Source: UBA1413 sp964567485 (GTDB taxonomy: Bacteria; Bacteroidota; Bacteroidia; Bacteroidales; Prolixibacteraceae). From it: 64,000 bases of DNA. The notes beneath the pieces were generated by a model. That model was not told the origin of the DNA. It ran no database searches and was given only the letters and a program-made list of their open reading frames with translations. Below, piece by piece: positions 14,586 to 22,409 of this stretch. The translations under genes and the position numbers were made by a program. Location of the stretch: contig CAZMMX010000001.1 of assembly GCA_964567485.1 (NCBI GenBank), forward strand, positions 1 to 64,000, in the 5' to 3' direction. Numbering within the stretch: the stretch's first letter is position 1; the number at the start of each line of letters is the position of its first letter.

Positions 14586-15050
14586 ATGGAAGATAATTAC
14601 AAGAAAAAACTGAAGGTCAGCGCCATCAAAAACGGCACGGTCATTGACCATATCCCCGCCCGGAACCTCTTCAAGGTCATCACCATCCTGGGGCTCGACA
14701 AAATTGAAAACCAGATCACTTTCGGCACCAACCTGGAAAGTGAAAAACTGGGAAGCAAGGCCATCATTAAAGTGAGTGGAAAATGCTTTGAGGATGATGA
14801 AATCAACAAGATTGCCCTGATTGCCCCACATGCCAAGCTGAACATCATTCGCGACTATGTCGTCACCGAGAAGAAAGTGGTGGAAATTCCCTCACAGATC
14901 CAGGGAATCGTCAGGTGCGTCAATCCCAAATGCATCACCAATAACGAAAATATCACCACCAAATTCACGGTTATTACCAAGGCTCCCCTTGCCCTGAAGT
15001 GCCATTACTGCGAGAAGATCACCGACCAGGAGCACCTGCATATCCAGTAG
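14586..15050 (+). CDS. pyrI: Aspartate carbamoyltransferase, regulatory chain
   Basis: A 154-residue regulatory subunit. The N-terminal allosteric domain (1-100) contains LKVSAIKNGTVIDHIPA, the nucleotide-binding start of PyrI, where CTP/UTP and ATP would compete. The C-terminal zinc domain has C111-x4-C116 and C139-x2-C142, the four ligands that hold the contact surface with PyrB. All four cysteines are present, so a functional c6r6 assembly is plausible. It starts 8 bp after pyrB, clearly in the same transcript. No terminator with a T-run is visible directly downstream, but a perfect 11-bp inverted repeat lies at 15101-15134. Confidence 0.96.
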   Translation: MEDNYKKKLKVSAIKNGTVIDHIPARNLFKVITILGLDKIENQITFGTNLESEKLGSKAIIKVSGKCFEDDEINKIALIAPHAKLNIIRDYVVTEKKVVEIPSQIQGIVRCVNPKCITNNENITTKFTVITKAPLALKCHYCEKITDQEHLHIQ

Positions 15051-15100
15051 TCACCGCCCGAGTTATTGTGTGAAGTGAGCAGGGATTGAATTCTGGTGTT

Positions 15101-15134
15101 CGCTAACCCCGCGGCTCTGCCGACGGGGTTAGCG
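15101..15134. repeat. Perfect 11-bp inverted repeat between convergent genes
   Basis: CGCTAACCCCG (15101-15111) and CGGGGTTAGCG (15124-15134) enclose a 12-nt loop containing CGGCTCTGCCG, a string repeated at 15173-15183. It has no T-run; it may end transcription from both pyrI and fucP or be a small repeat element. The rest of 15051-15298 holds nothing recognisable. Confidence 0.5.
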
Positions 15135-15298
15135 ATACTAAAGAATGCCTTGACGGAATCGGATTCCCCGCCGGCTCTGCCGCAAGAAGTTTCAATGACC
15201 ACGGGGCCGCATCCTCCGACAGCGGCAATGATATTCCCCGACCGGCATCCCCGGACACAGGACACAGTTCGGGTTACGCAGGGTTGGCGGGGCTTTGG

Positions 15299-16618
15299 TC
15301 ACGCCTTCCGGGTGACCTCCCGGAAATAGTCTGCTGAGTGGCTGTGAATGGTAAAGACGCGATAACCATAAATGGTGATGACCACAAAGCAGAGGAAGGG
15401 AAGAAAAAAGGAGGCCCGGGTAGCCGAAAAACCACCCAGGCTCCCCAGGTCGATCACCGAGCCCATCAGGGGAGGAAGTACCGATCCCCCAAGGATGGCC
15501 ATGATCAGTCCGGCAGCCCCAATCTTGGCATCGCTGCCTACCCCCTGAAGGGCGATTCCATATATGGTGGGGAACATCAGTGACATGCAGGCCGAAATAG
15601 CCACCAGGGAATAGAGGCCTGCCATTCCTTTCAGGAAGATGGCTCCCAGGGTCGTGACCATCCCCCCTATGGCCAGAAGCATCAGAAGCCGGCCGGGAGA
15701 CACATATTTAAGCAGGAAGGTGGAGATAAAGCGACTGGTTACGAAAATGACCATGGCGGCAATATTGTACCCCTGGGCCCTGGTCTCCGACATCCCCAGC
15801 TCATTGACGGCATAGTGGATAATAAAGGTCCACACCATAATCTGAACCCCCACATAAAAAAACTGGGCGATGACCCCCTCGTAGTATCTTCGGTGCTTCA
15901 GCAGCCTTCGTACCGTTACCATAAAATGGATGTCGTGGTCCCCGTCCTCATTACGGGGGAGCTTCACCATGGCGATGACCACCAGAACGGCCAGGATCAC
16001 CAGGGCAATGACCACATAGGGATTACGGATGATCAACAGGTCAGAAGCAGTGACGGACTGCAGGGCTTCGGGATCCATGGCCGCACGTTCCACCGCGGTA
16101 GCCGGATTAAGTTTGGCCAGGATGAATTGCTGGGCCGTGAACATCCCCAGAAGACTCCCCATGGGGTTGAAAGCCTGCGCCAGATTAAGCCGCCGGGTGG
16201 CTGTCTCCTGCGGCCCCATAGAGAGGATATAGGGATTGGCGCTGGTCTCCAGAAACGACAACCCGCAGGTCAGCACAAAATAGGCCAGCAAAAACGGCCA
16301 GAAGATCATGGCATGACTGGCAGGGATGAACAACAGCGCCCCGGCAGCATACAGCGCCAGTCCGGCCAGTATCCCCGCCTTGTAAGAAAACCGCTTAATG
16401 AACAAGGCCGCCGGAAAAGCCATCGCAAAATAACCGCCGTAAAAAGCAAATTGCACCAGGGATCCCTCAAAATTATTCATCATCAGAATCCTGGAGAAGG
16501 CCTTCACCATCGGATTGGTAATGTCATTGGCAAAACCCCACAAGGCAAAACAGGAGGTGATCAATACAAAGGGTAAGACCATGATCCGCGGCAGGACCAC
16601 CGTTTTCTGCTTTTCCAT
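15299..16618 (-). CDS. fucP: FucP-type sugar:H+ symporter (MFS)
   Basis: A 439-residue major facilitator transporter with about 12 membrane segments. The start FVLITSCFALWGFANDITNPMVKAF contains the FucP-family signature, in which the Asn-Asp pair in TM1 takes part in proton and sugar binding. SFLETSANPYILSMGP and LNLAQAFNPMGSLLG are also highly typical of the L-fucose/glucose/galactose permease group. It would import a hexose or deoxyhexose with H+ across the inner membrane; the exact sugar cannot be read from sequence, so fucP names the family. It stands alone on the minus strand, convergent with pyrBI, and no catabolic genes flank it. Confidence 0.88.
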   Translation of the reverse strand: MEKQKTVVLPRIMVLPFVLITSCFALWGFANDITNPMVKAFSRILMMNNFEGSLVQFAFYGGYFAMAFPAALFIKRFSYKAGILAGLALYAAGALLFIPASHAMIFWPFLLAYFVLTCGLSFLETSANPYILSMGPQETATRRLNLAQAFNPMGSLLGMFTAQQFILAKLNPATAVERAAMDPEALQSVTASDLLIIRNPYVVIALVILAVLVVIAMVKLPRNEDGDHDIHFMVTVRRLLKHRRYYEGVIAQFFYVGVQIMVWTFIIHYAVNELGMSETRAQGYNIAAMVIFVTSRFISTFLLKYVSPGRLLMLLAIGGMVTTLGAIFLKGMAGLYSLVAISACMSLMFPTIYGIALQGVGSDAKIGAAGLIMAILGGSVLPPLMGSVIDLGSLGGFSATRASFFLPFLCFVVITIYGYRVFTIHSHSADYFREVTRKA

Positions 16619-16702
16619 AATTATGATTCTGTTCCGGTTCGTTTTGAAGTCATAAAAATGATAAAAATATCGGCACTGCCCGACTTTTAATCGGGAAATT
16701 TA

Positions 16703-16710
16703 TATATTTG
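16703..16710 (+). promoter_or_regulatory. Bacteroidota -7 box for tRNA-Leu
   Basis: TATATTTG followed by CAC, about 55 bp before the tRNA. Confidence 0.65.
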
Positions 16711-16764
16711 CACCGCTTTTGAAGGTTTTCCACCAGCAAAAGTAATCCGTTCTCACTTCAGAAT

Positions 16765-16848
16765 GCCCAGGTGGCGGAATCGGTAGACGCGCTAGTTTCA
16801 GGGACTAGTATTCGTGAGGGTGTGCAAGTTCGAGTCTTGTCCTGGGCA
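16765..16848 (+). tRNA. tRNA-Leu (anticodon CAG)
   Basis: Acceptor GCCCAGG pairs with CCTGGGC at 16841-16847, followed by A and an encoded CCA to 16851. The anticodon arm is CTAGT-TTCAGGG-ACTAG, giving CAG. A long variable arm and the T-loop GTTCGAGTC are present, as expected for a class II tRNA-Leu. Confidence 0.97.
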
Positions 16849-16851
16849 CCA

Positions 16852-16888
16852 AAAAACCGCGTGATTATCAAATAATCACGCGGTTTTT
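16852..16888 (+). terminator. Intrinsic terminator after tRNA-Leu
   Basis: AAACCGCGTGATTAT pairs with ATAATCACGCGGTTT around a 3-nt loop (stem about 15 bp), ending in a T-run. It is strong and directly follows the CCA end. Confidence 0.9.
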
Positions 16889-16952
16889 CATTTCCAGGCA
16901 TTTAATTACCTCTCACCTCCATTTCCCGGGTCTCCCTTTTCGGGGAAAATTC

Positions 16953-16960
16953 TACCTTTG
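16953..16960 (+). promoter_or_regulatory. Bacteroidota -7 box for the 16986 gene
   Basis: TACCTTTG, 26 bp before the ATG at 16986. Confidence 0.55.
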
Positions 16961-16985
16961 GGGTAAAATCATAAATTTCAACACC

Positions 16986-17777
16986 ATGAGATCGGTTATA
17001 ACCCGGGGTTTCCTGATATTTACCTTACTGATGCTTCCGTGGCTTTTGCGGAGCCAGCCTTCCGTGCTCCTCGACAATTGGTTCAACCATGAGATCCATG
17101 CCAAAACCGGAAAAATCTTTCATTATACCTGGGAAGATACCCTCGACAGTGGTTTTTCACAATTGGGAGAGTTTTTTACGGAGAAAGGGGCCCGTTTGGC
17201 CACCCAGTCAGGACCGCCCACCCGGAAAGCCCTCAAAAATGCTGACGTTTACATCATCGTTGATCCCGATACCACGCGTGAAAACCCTTCTCCGAACTAT
17301 GTCACCCCCGGTGACACAAAAAATATCGCCCGATGGGTGAAGAAAGGAGGAGTCTTGCTGTTGATGGCCAACGATGGCCCCAATGCTGAATTCACCCACT
17401 TCAACAAGCTCGCCGCAATATTCGGTTTTACCTTTCACCCTGAAACCCTGAATCCGGTGACAGGCCGCAACTGGGAAATGGGAGCAGAGAGCAACCTGCC
17501 TGACCATCCGCTTTTCAACGGGGTCCAAAAAATCTACATGAAGGAAGTGGCTCCCATAACCCTGACAGGAAAAGCCAGACCGGTGCTGAAAAATGACGAT
17601 GGTTCCGTCTTCATCGCGGAAACCAGCTATGGTAAAGGTTATGTTCTCGCGGTGGGTGACCCCTGGCTTTACAATGAGTATATCGGACATAGCCGTCTGA
17701 CCACCGATTTTGAAAATGGCCAGGCCGCTGCCAACCTGGCAATGGTGTTGCTGGGGAAAACCGTGACGGGAAAATAA
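16986..17777 (+). CDS. Secreted DUF4350-like protein
   Basis: A 263-residue exported protein. Signal peptide at 1-22 (ITRGFLIFTLLMLPWLLRSQ). The mature part starts VLLDNWFNHEI and contains DVYIIVDPDTTRENPSPNYV, WVKKGGVLLLMANDGPN and GKGYVLAVGDPWLYNEYIG. This pattern is the glutamine-amidotransferase-like DUF4350 domain that in Bacteroidota is often fused to family 88/105 unsaturated-uronyl hydrolases acting on pectin or rhamnogalacturonan. Here the hydrolase domain is absent, so the protein is a free-standing version. Sugar binding or a structural role in glycan degradation is inference; no catalytic nucleophile Cys of a true amidotransferase is visible. It stands alone, convergent with the WlbA-type gene. 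Confidence 0.7.
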   Translation: MRSVITRGFLIFTLLMLPWLLRSQPSVLLDNWFNHEIHAKTGKIFHYTWEDTLDSGFSQLGEFFTEKGARLATQSGPPTRKALKNADVYIIVDPDTTRENPSPNYVTPGDTKNIARWVKKGGVLLLMANDGPNAEFTHFNKLAAIFGFTFHPETLNPVTGRNWEMGAESNLPDHPLFNGVQKIYMKEVAPITLTGKARPVLKNDDGSVFIAETSYGKGYVLAVGDPWLYNEYIGHSRLTTDFENGQAAANLAMVLLGKTVTGK

Positions 17778-17826
17778 AGGAGTGTAAAGCCGGAGGACTT
17801 GGATACCGGAGGATCAGAACACCCGT

Positions 17827-18741
17827 TTACCGGCCACCGGCACTCATTCTCCTGATCTGGCTGACGATCTCTATGCTTTTACGCGTGTCTTCCAGCCCGA
17901 AGCCGTTCCCTTCAAGTATATGACGATAAGAATGGGTATGCAGGTCGGTGAAGCCTTCGCTGAATTCCAGTTCTGACCCTTCCACGCTGATTTTCCGAAA
18001 GGTGCGTTTTCCCTGTTTCACGGCTTCTTCCGGCAGGTCACGCTCATCAACACTCAGAAACCAGTTAACGTTGGCATGTTCGAACCAGAGTTTGCCTCCT
18101 GCCTTTTCGGGCTGGCTCACGGTCAGTTCCACCCCTTTGAACTCCCCAAAGATCCATCCCAGCATATCAAAGAAATGAACCCCGATATTGGTGGCCACAC
18201 CGCCGCTCTTCTGGATATTCCCCTTCCACGAGATGAAATACCACCTTCCCCTACTGGTGATATATTTCAAGTCGACGTCAAAGACCTTCCCTTGTGCAAT
18301 CCCACTCTTCACCTTCTCCCTGAGTTCCATGATGGCCGGATGAAGCCTGAGCTGCAGGATGGTATAGATTTTCCGTCCGGTTTCCGCTTCAATCTCCCTG
18401 AGGGCATCGAGGTTCCAGGGGTTCAGAACCAGTGGTTTTTCACATATCGCATCGGCGTCGCTGCGTAAGGCCATGCGGATATGGGCATCGTGCAGATAAT
18501 TGGGGGAACAGATGCTCACGAAATCGATCTTTTTTTCACCCTTGCGCCGTAACTTATCTAAATGACGGTCGAAACGCTCCGGTTCCGTGAAAAAATCGGC
18601 CTGAGGGAAAAAGCTGTCCATGATTCCGATGCCGTCGTAAGGATCGAGGGCACATACCAGGTTATTCCCAGTCTCCTTAATGGCCTTCATATGACGCGGT
18701 GCGATATACCCCGCTGCGCCGATCAGTGCAAAATTTTTCAT
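17827..18741 (-). CDS. wlbA: Gfo/Idh/MocA oxidoreductase, WlbA/WbpB type
   Basis: A 304-residue NAD-dependent sugar oxidoreductase. The Rossmann start MKNFALIGAAGYIAPRHMKAI binds NAD, and the family signature EKPLV is at 101-105 with catalytic Lys102. YITSRGRWYFISWKG and GGVATNIGVHFFDMLGWIFG match the WlbA/WbpB group, which oxidises UDP-N-acetylglucosaminuronate at C3 on the way to diacetamido-uronic acids in O-antigen and capsule. It lies downstream of UpxY and a nucleotide-sugar 6-dehydrogenase that would supply the substrate, but has its own promoter-like box 23 bp upstream. The aminotransferase and acetyltransferase that should follow are not in this window. Confidence 0.85.
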   Translation of the reverse strand: MKNFALIGAAGYIAPRHMKAIKETGNNLVCALDPYDGIGIMDSFFPQADFFTEPERFDRHLDKLRRKGEKKIDFVSICSPNYLHDAHIRMALRSDADAICEKPLVLNPWNLDALREIEAETGRKIYTILQLRLHPAIMELREKVKSGIAQGKVFDVDLKYITSRGRWYFISWKGNIQKSGGVATNIGVHFFDMLGWIFGEFKGVELTVSQPEKAGGKLWFEHANVNWFLSVDERDLPEEAVKQGKRTFRKISVEGSELEFSEGFTDLHTHSYRHILEGNGFGLEDTRKSIEIVSQIRRMSAGGR

Positions 18742-18763
18742 TCTTCAAACTTTAGCTGAACCG

Positions 18764-18771
18764 CAAATTTA
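18764..18771 (-). promoter_or_regulatory. Bacteroidota -7 box for wlbA
   Basis: TAAATTTG followed by CGG on the minus strand, 23 bp before the start at 18741. Confidence 0.5.
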
Positions 18772-18882
18772 ACACTTAAGGGCAGATTCATGGCCGTATG
18801 GAGTCACTTTTGTTTAACAGAAACCACTTTAGGAGTGAGGAGCAGGGGCTGTCTCAACTCCCGGCCCTTTCCCGGCTTCCCC

Positions 18883-19425
18883 TCAGCTCCTGATTACCAG
18901 GTCGGCCATGGGGATGTCCACAAAAAGGGTATTGTTGATCTGCTCAATACGCACACCTACCCTCTTTTTCCCCTTAATGGAGATCAGTTCGGCTTCCAGG
19001 CCGATAAAAGGCCCGGCAATGATTTCCACCGTCTGCCCGGGCATGAACTCCTCATGGGTGATCTCCCAGTCATAATCAGACTGCTTCAACATGCGTTTCA
19101 GAAATTCGATCTGCTTTTCCTGGATACGTGCCGGCCTTCCCTCGAACCTGACGAAGCCCACCACATGGGTCGTTTGCAAAACCCTCAGGTTGTCCTGCAG
19201 GGCGATCTTCACAAAACAATAGCCTGGAATCAGGGGAAGGTCCACCCATTTTTTGCGGTCACTCCACTTACGCAAAGTTTTCTTCAGTGGAAGAAAACTT
19301 TCCACTCCCTTGGCGGTGAGCTCGGCTTCTACCTTTTTCTCGGCCCTGCTGTTCACATAAATGGCATACCATTGCGGCGGTTCTTTGGTTTTGGAATCAG
19401 GTGGTCGTGATAAGAGAGTCCCCAT
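18883..19425 (-). CDS. UpxY-like NusG paralogue, antitermination factor
   Basis: A 180-residue NusG-family protein. The NGN domain starts at WYAIYVNSRAEKKVEAEL (about 19-36) and continues LPLIPGYCFVKIA and THVVGFVRFEGRPARI. The C-terminal KOW region is FMPGQTVEIIAGPFIGLEAELISIKGKKRVGVRIE. The size and NGN sequence place it with UpxY/LoaP-type specialised paralogues rather than housekeeping NusG, which sits with secE and ribosomal genes. In Bacteroides, UpxY acts on the 5' leader of its own capsule operon to prevent early termination. Here it is the second gene after a nucleotide-sugar dehydrogenase (25 bp gap) rather than the first, which is atypical, and its target leader is not obvious. Confidence 0.85.
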   Translation of the reverse strand: MGTLLSRPPDSKTKEPPQWYAIYVNSRAEKKVEAELTAKGVESFLPLKKTLRKWSDRKKWVDLPLIPGYCFVKIALQDNLRVLQTTHVVGFVRFEGRPARIQEKQIEFLKRMLKQSDYDWEITHEEFMPGQTVEIIAGPFIGLEAELISIKGKKRVGVRIEQINNTLFVDIPMADLVIRS

Positions 19426-19449
19426 ATTATTGTGTTAAATCAGTAATTG

Positions 19450-20769
19450 TCATAACCGGCCATCGACCTGCGAAAGGTCAAGAATCCCTTTCACATCGTA
19501 GATCACCGTATCGTCTCGTTTGAGATGCCCAAGCTCCAGCTGCAAAAAGGCCTGGTGAGCCACCGCCAGAATAATGGCCTGGAAGCCGTTATTCCGGGGA
19601 AGCTCCATGAAGGACGTGATGCCGTACTCATGCATGACCTCGGCAGGCGCTGCCCAAGGGTCAAAAACCGTCACCTCCATCCCATACTCGGTTAATTCGT
19701 GGTATATATCGACCGCACGGGTGTTCCTAATATCTGGACAATTCTCCTTGAAGGTGACCCCCAGCATCAGGGCTTTGGCTCCCTTGACCGGAGTTCCCTT
19801 GCGGATCATCAGCTTGACCACTTCGGAAGCCACATATTGCCCCATGCCGTCATTCAGACGCCTCCCGGCCAGGATGATCTCGGGATGATAGCCGTACTCC
19901 TGCGATTTCTGGGCCAGATAATAGGGATCCACGCCGATGCAGTGACCCCCGACCAGTCCCGGCTTGAAGGGCAGAAAATTCCACTTGGTGCCGGCAGCCT
20001 CCAGAACCGCATGGGTATCGATGCCCATCCGGTTGAAAATCTTGGCCAGCTCATTCACAAAGGCGATGTTGATGTCGCGCTGTGAGTTCTCAATCACCTT
20101 GGCGGCCTCAGCCACCCTGATCGTGGGCGCCAGATGGGTCCCCGCCACGATCACCGAGCGGTACAACTCATCAACCATCTCCCCCACCTCAGGCGTGGAG
20201 CCGGAAGTCACCTTTTTGATCTTCTCCACCGTATGCTCCTTGTCGCCGGGATTGATCCGCTCGGGAGAGTAACCGGCGTAAAAATCCCGATTGAATTTCA
20301 GTCCCGATACCCTTTCCACCACAGGAATACAATCCTCCTCGGTGGCCCCGGGATAGACCGTGGATTCATAGATCACGATGCTTCCGGGAGTGATCACCCT
20401 GCCTACCGTCTCACTGGCCTTCACCAGGGGCGTCAGGTCAGGACGGTTATTCTTGTCAACAGGTGTGGGCACCGTGACCACAAAAATGTTACAGGCACGT
20501 ATCTCATCCAGGGTAGAGGTGCAGAAAAGTCCGGCAGCCCCCCCGTTCTCCCCTGTTTTGACAGAAGCGGTGACGGGATTATGCGGTATAAGGACGGACT
20601 TCAGGACCGCCGGTTCCACCTCCAGGGTGGCATCGTTCCCAGCCATGAGCTCCTTCACCCTGTTCTGGTTGATATCAAACCCCACCACGGGATATTTGGT
20701 GGCAAACAGGCGGGCCAGGGGAAGTCCCACGTAACCCAGCCCGATCACGGCAATTTTAAACTCTTTCAT
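19450..20769 (-). CDS. UDP-sugar 6-dehydrogenase, WbpA/VipA type
   Basis: About 439 residues from the ATG at 20769 (MKEFKIAVIGLGYVGLPLA); the longer frame from 20811 adds 14 unlike residues. The NAD-binding domain is followed by VTVPTPVD and YESTVYPGATEEDC, and the catalytic Cys lies in GLVGGHCIGVDPYYLA. The C-terminal UDP-binding domain has LGVTFKENCPDIRNT. The sequence is of the WbpA/VipA/TviB type, which oxidises UDP-GlcNAc or UDP-GalNAc to the uronic acid with two NAD+, rather than plain UDP-glucose dehydrogenase. It feeds surface polysaccharide synthesis and would supply the WlbA-type enzyme two genes downstream. It leads a short operon with upxY. Confidence 0.9.
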   Translation of the reverse strand: MKEFKIAVIGLGYVGLPLARLFATKYPVVGFDINQNRVKELMAGNDATLEVEPAVLKSVLIPHNPVTASVKTGENGGAAGLFCTSTLDEIRACNIFVVTVPTPVDKNNRPDLTPLVKASETVGRVITPGSIVIYESTVYPGATEEDCIPVVERVSGLKFNRDFYAGYSPERINPGDKEHTVEKIKKVTSGSTPEVGEMVDELYRSVIVAGTHLAPTIRVAEAAKVIENSQRDINIAFVNELAKIFNRMGIDTHAVLEAAGTKWNFLPFKPGLVGGHCIGVDPYYLAQKSQEYGYHPEIILAGRRLNDGMGQYVASEVVKLMIRKGTPVKGAKALMLGVTFKENCPDIRNTRAVDIYHELTEYGMEVTVFDPWAAPAEVMHEYGITSFMELPRNNGFQAIILAVAHQAFLQLELGHLKRDDTVIYDVKGILDLSQVDGRL

Positions 20770-20841
20770 TTCTCCTTCAATTAAAAATAAATCGAATACC
20801 GCCCAAACCATACATTATTTCCCAGTGTGTCCGGCTGATTG

Positions 20842-20849
20842 CAAAAATA
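20842..20849 (-). promoter_or_regulatory. Bacteroidota -7 box for the dehydrogenase-upxY operon
   Basis: TATTTTTG followed by CAA on the minus strand, 72 bp before the chosen start at 20769. Confidence 0.6.
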
Positions 20850-20999
20850 AGCGATTTTCCTTTGCCGTTATCCCACGGGCCCCACAAAATGATCGGCGAT
20901 TTGGGCGGCGCTTACCCGGGAGCTCCCCATTTACAGGGGCATCCCCTCCTGAATAGGAAAAATCGGGTGGGAAATATTTTGAAAAGGAGAAATATCCTT

Positions 21000-21007
21000 T
21001 ATATTTG
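21000..21007 (+). promoter_or_regulatory. Bacteroidota promoter for tRNA-Ser/tRNA-Pro
   Basis: TATATTTG followed by CAG, with TTG at 20979-20981 as a -33 element (18-bp spacing). It could drive both tRNAs. Confidence 0.65.
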
Positions 21008-21070
21008 CAGCCACATTTATGCAGGGTAGCGTCTGCATCTTCCGGAGTAAAATCAGGGAAGATTGTAAAA

Positions 21071-21157
21071 GGAGAGATGGGTGAGTGGCTTATACCAGCA
21101 GTTTGCTAAACTGCCGTACGGGAAACTGTACCGGGGGTTCGAATCCCCCTTTCTCCG
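21071..21157 (+). tRNA. tRNA-Ser (anticodon GCT)
   Basis: Acceptor GGAGAGA pairs with TTTCTCC (21150-21156), discriminator G, encoded CCA to 21160. Anticodon arm GCAGT-TTGCTAA-ACTGC gives GCT. The long variable arm is as expected for tRNA-Ser. Confidence 0.97.
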
Positions 21158-21231
21158 CCACCCGGGAAAGCGGCCCCGGATCGTGCCAGGAGTCTGAATA
21201 ACCCGCAGTTCAGCCCACACAACAACATTTT

Positions 21232-21305
21232 CGGGGTGTAGCGCAGTCCGGTAGCGCACCTGCTTTGGGAGCAGGGGGTCCCAGGTTCGAATCCTGGTAC
21301 CCCGA
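21232..21305 (+). tRNA. tRNA-Pro (anticodon TGG)
   Basis: Acceptor CGGGGTG pairs with TACCCCG (21298-21304), discriminator A. Anticodon arm CCTGC-TTTGGGA-GCAGG gives TGG. CCA is not encoded (CAT follows). It lies 72 bp after the CCA of tRNA-Ser. Confidence 0.97.
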
Positions 21306-21319
21306 CATTTTGTAAATGA

Positions 21320-21354
21320 GAGAGTTAGGATCTTTTTCCTGACTCTCTTTTTTT
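21320..21354 (+). terminator. Intrinsic terminator after the tRNA pair
   Basis: GAGAGTTAGGA (21320-21330) pairs with TCCTGACTCTC (21337-21347, one G-T pair), followed by seven T. Confidence 0.88.
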
Positions 21355-21358
21355 GTTG

Positions 21359-21379
21359 GGTGCAACATAGGTGCAACAT
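21359..21379 (+). repeat. Two direct repeats GGTGCAACAT beside tRNA-Pro
   Basis: GGTGCAACAT occurs at 21359-21368 and 21370-21379. Short direct repeats just beyond a tRNA 3' end can be arm sites left by a tyrosine-recombinase element; no integrase is present here. Confidence 0.35.
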
Positions 21380-21915
21380 TTGAGAATTTCTCTAGTTGGC
21401 AAGACACTTTGTCTTTAAACCCAAAGCGCCAGGTTAAATCCTAAAAAGCCCAATGTTTTTAATGTTTCGGGCACTTGGTTTTATGAAGTGCAGAAATATT
21501 TCTTCCGCTGTGTGTGAATTTGGCCGTATGCACATCCCCACTTTTTCTCTTGTTCTGAAGCAAAAACTTTATTCAGTATCACATATTTATTAAATATAGC
21601 ATTTTAAGATATTTATGTCTTTATGAATGTAATATTTAAACTCTCGCCTTTTTTCTTTTTTGCCTGCAGTGAATGATTATTATTGTTTTGGAGAGGTGAA
21701 TTTCTCAGGATAGAGCTGAAGAATGAAGGGAATGAATAAGATGTGTTGTTTTTTAGCGATAGGGTGGACAAATCGCTTAAATTGACACCTTCCGGCGGAG
21801 TTTTTGATCTGGTGGACAGTATGTCCGCTGTGAGCTAAAAAATGGCTTTGCCTCAGGCCATTTTGATGCCTTCGGGGGGTGGTCAATTTATTCCGCCGAT
21901 GACTGGTTTTCTTGA
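21380..21915. other. Gene-free stretch with possible insertion-element end
   Basis: No gene is supported in this stretch. Bases 21765-21910 contain alternating GTGGACA and GTGGTCAATTTATTCCGCC strings that resemble the terminal repeats of IS21/IS481-type elements, next to a transposase remnant. AT-rich bases 21500-21680 hold nothing recognisable. Confidence 0.3.
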
Positions 21916-22095
21916 GCGTTTTTTCCAGAACAGGCTCTGGATTTGTATGAATTTGAATCACTGGAGGAAGCCCGTCAGATTATCGGTCAATTTATCCAGA
22001 AGTACAACCGGCACTGGCTGATCCACCGGCTCGGATTATGCTCCCCGCTGGAACATCGGGAGAAACACGAAAAAAAGAGAAAATATGCAGCATGA
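21916..22095 (+). pseudogene. IS3/IS481-type transposase, C-terminal remnant
   Basis: Sixty codons closed upstream by a TGA (21913-21915) and ending at TGA 22093-22095. The translation LYEFESLEEARQIIGQFIQK, then YNRHWLIHRLGLCSPLEHRE, is the standard C-terminus of an rve-type transposase: the helix after the catalytic Glu and the NxxRpHxxLGyxSP-like end. No DDE residue is included and no start codon serves it, so it is a decayed fragment. It lies between possible insertion-element termini (21765-21910) and the second copy of the degenerate repeat, consistent with repeated insertion downstream of tRNA-Pro. Which of the two families it came from cannot be decided from so short a piece. Confidence 0.6.
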
Positions 22096-22125
22096 CACCA
22101 TCATCGGAGCGATCCATCAAAGGGC

Positions 22126-22256
22126 TCTTAAACGCTTTTTCATGGGCTGGATCAGGTTCTGTCAAGGGTGCCTGAGGGATGGTTATGTGCGGTGGAGAAG
22201 GCATTCACATGCCCTTGACGGGTCCTGGACAGCACTTACCTTTGCGTTTATGACCG
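22126..22256 (+). repeat. Degenerate repeat, copy 2
   Basis: Shares the ordered blocks TTAAA-GCTTTTT, GGATCAGG/TTCTGTCAAGGG (22157-22168), CCCTTGAC (22212-22219) and ACCTTTGC (22238-22245) with the minus strand of 676-790. A 71-codon open frame over it is not a convincing gene. Confidence 0.55.
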
Positions 22257-22409
22257 TTGATGGGGCACCACAGAAAATTGTTAATAACTTTCTTAAATAA
22301 TGCTTACTTTATTAGGGTCAAAACAGTTAAAATTACGATGAAAATACTGAACGATAACTGGCGGAATCATATATCCTGAACGTTTTTACAAATTCTGTAA
22401 TACCCAAAA

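Noticed and set aside
15096..15329. 77-codon plus-strand frame between pyrI and fucP
   Set aside because: It overlaps the inverted repeat and the fucP 3' end, has no family likeness and looks like noncoding sequence.
21053..21379. 108-codon minus-strand frame covering the tRNA-Ser and tRNA-Pro genes
   Set aside because: It is antisense to two clear tRNAs and reads the well-known spurious tRNA-derived peptide pattern (TRIRTWDPLLPKQ).
22085..22300. 71-codon frame before the giant gene
   Set aside because: It covers the dispersed degenerate repeat and resembles no protein.
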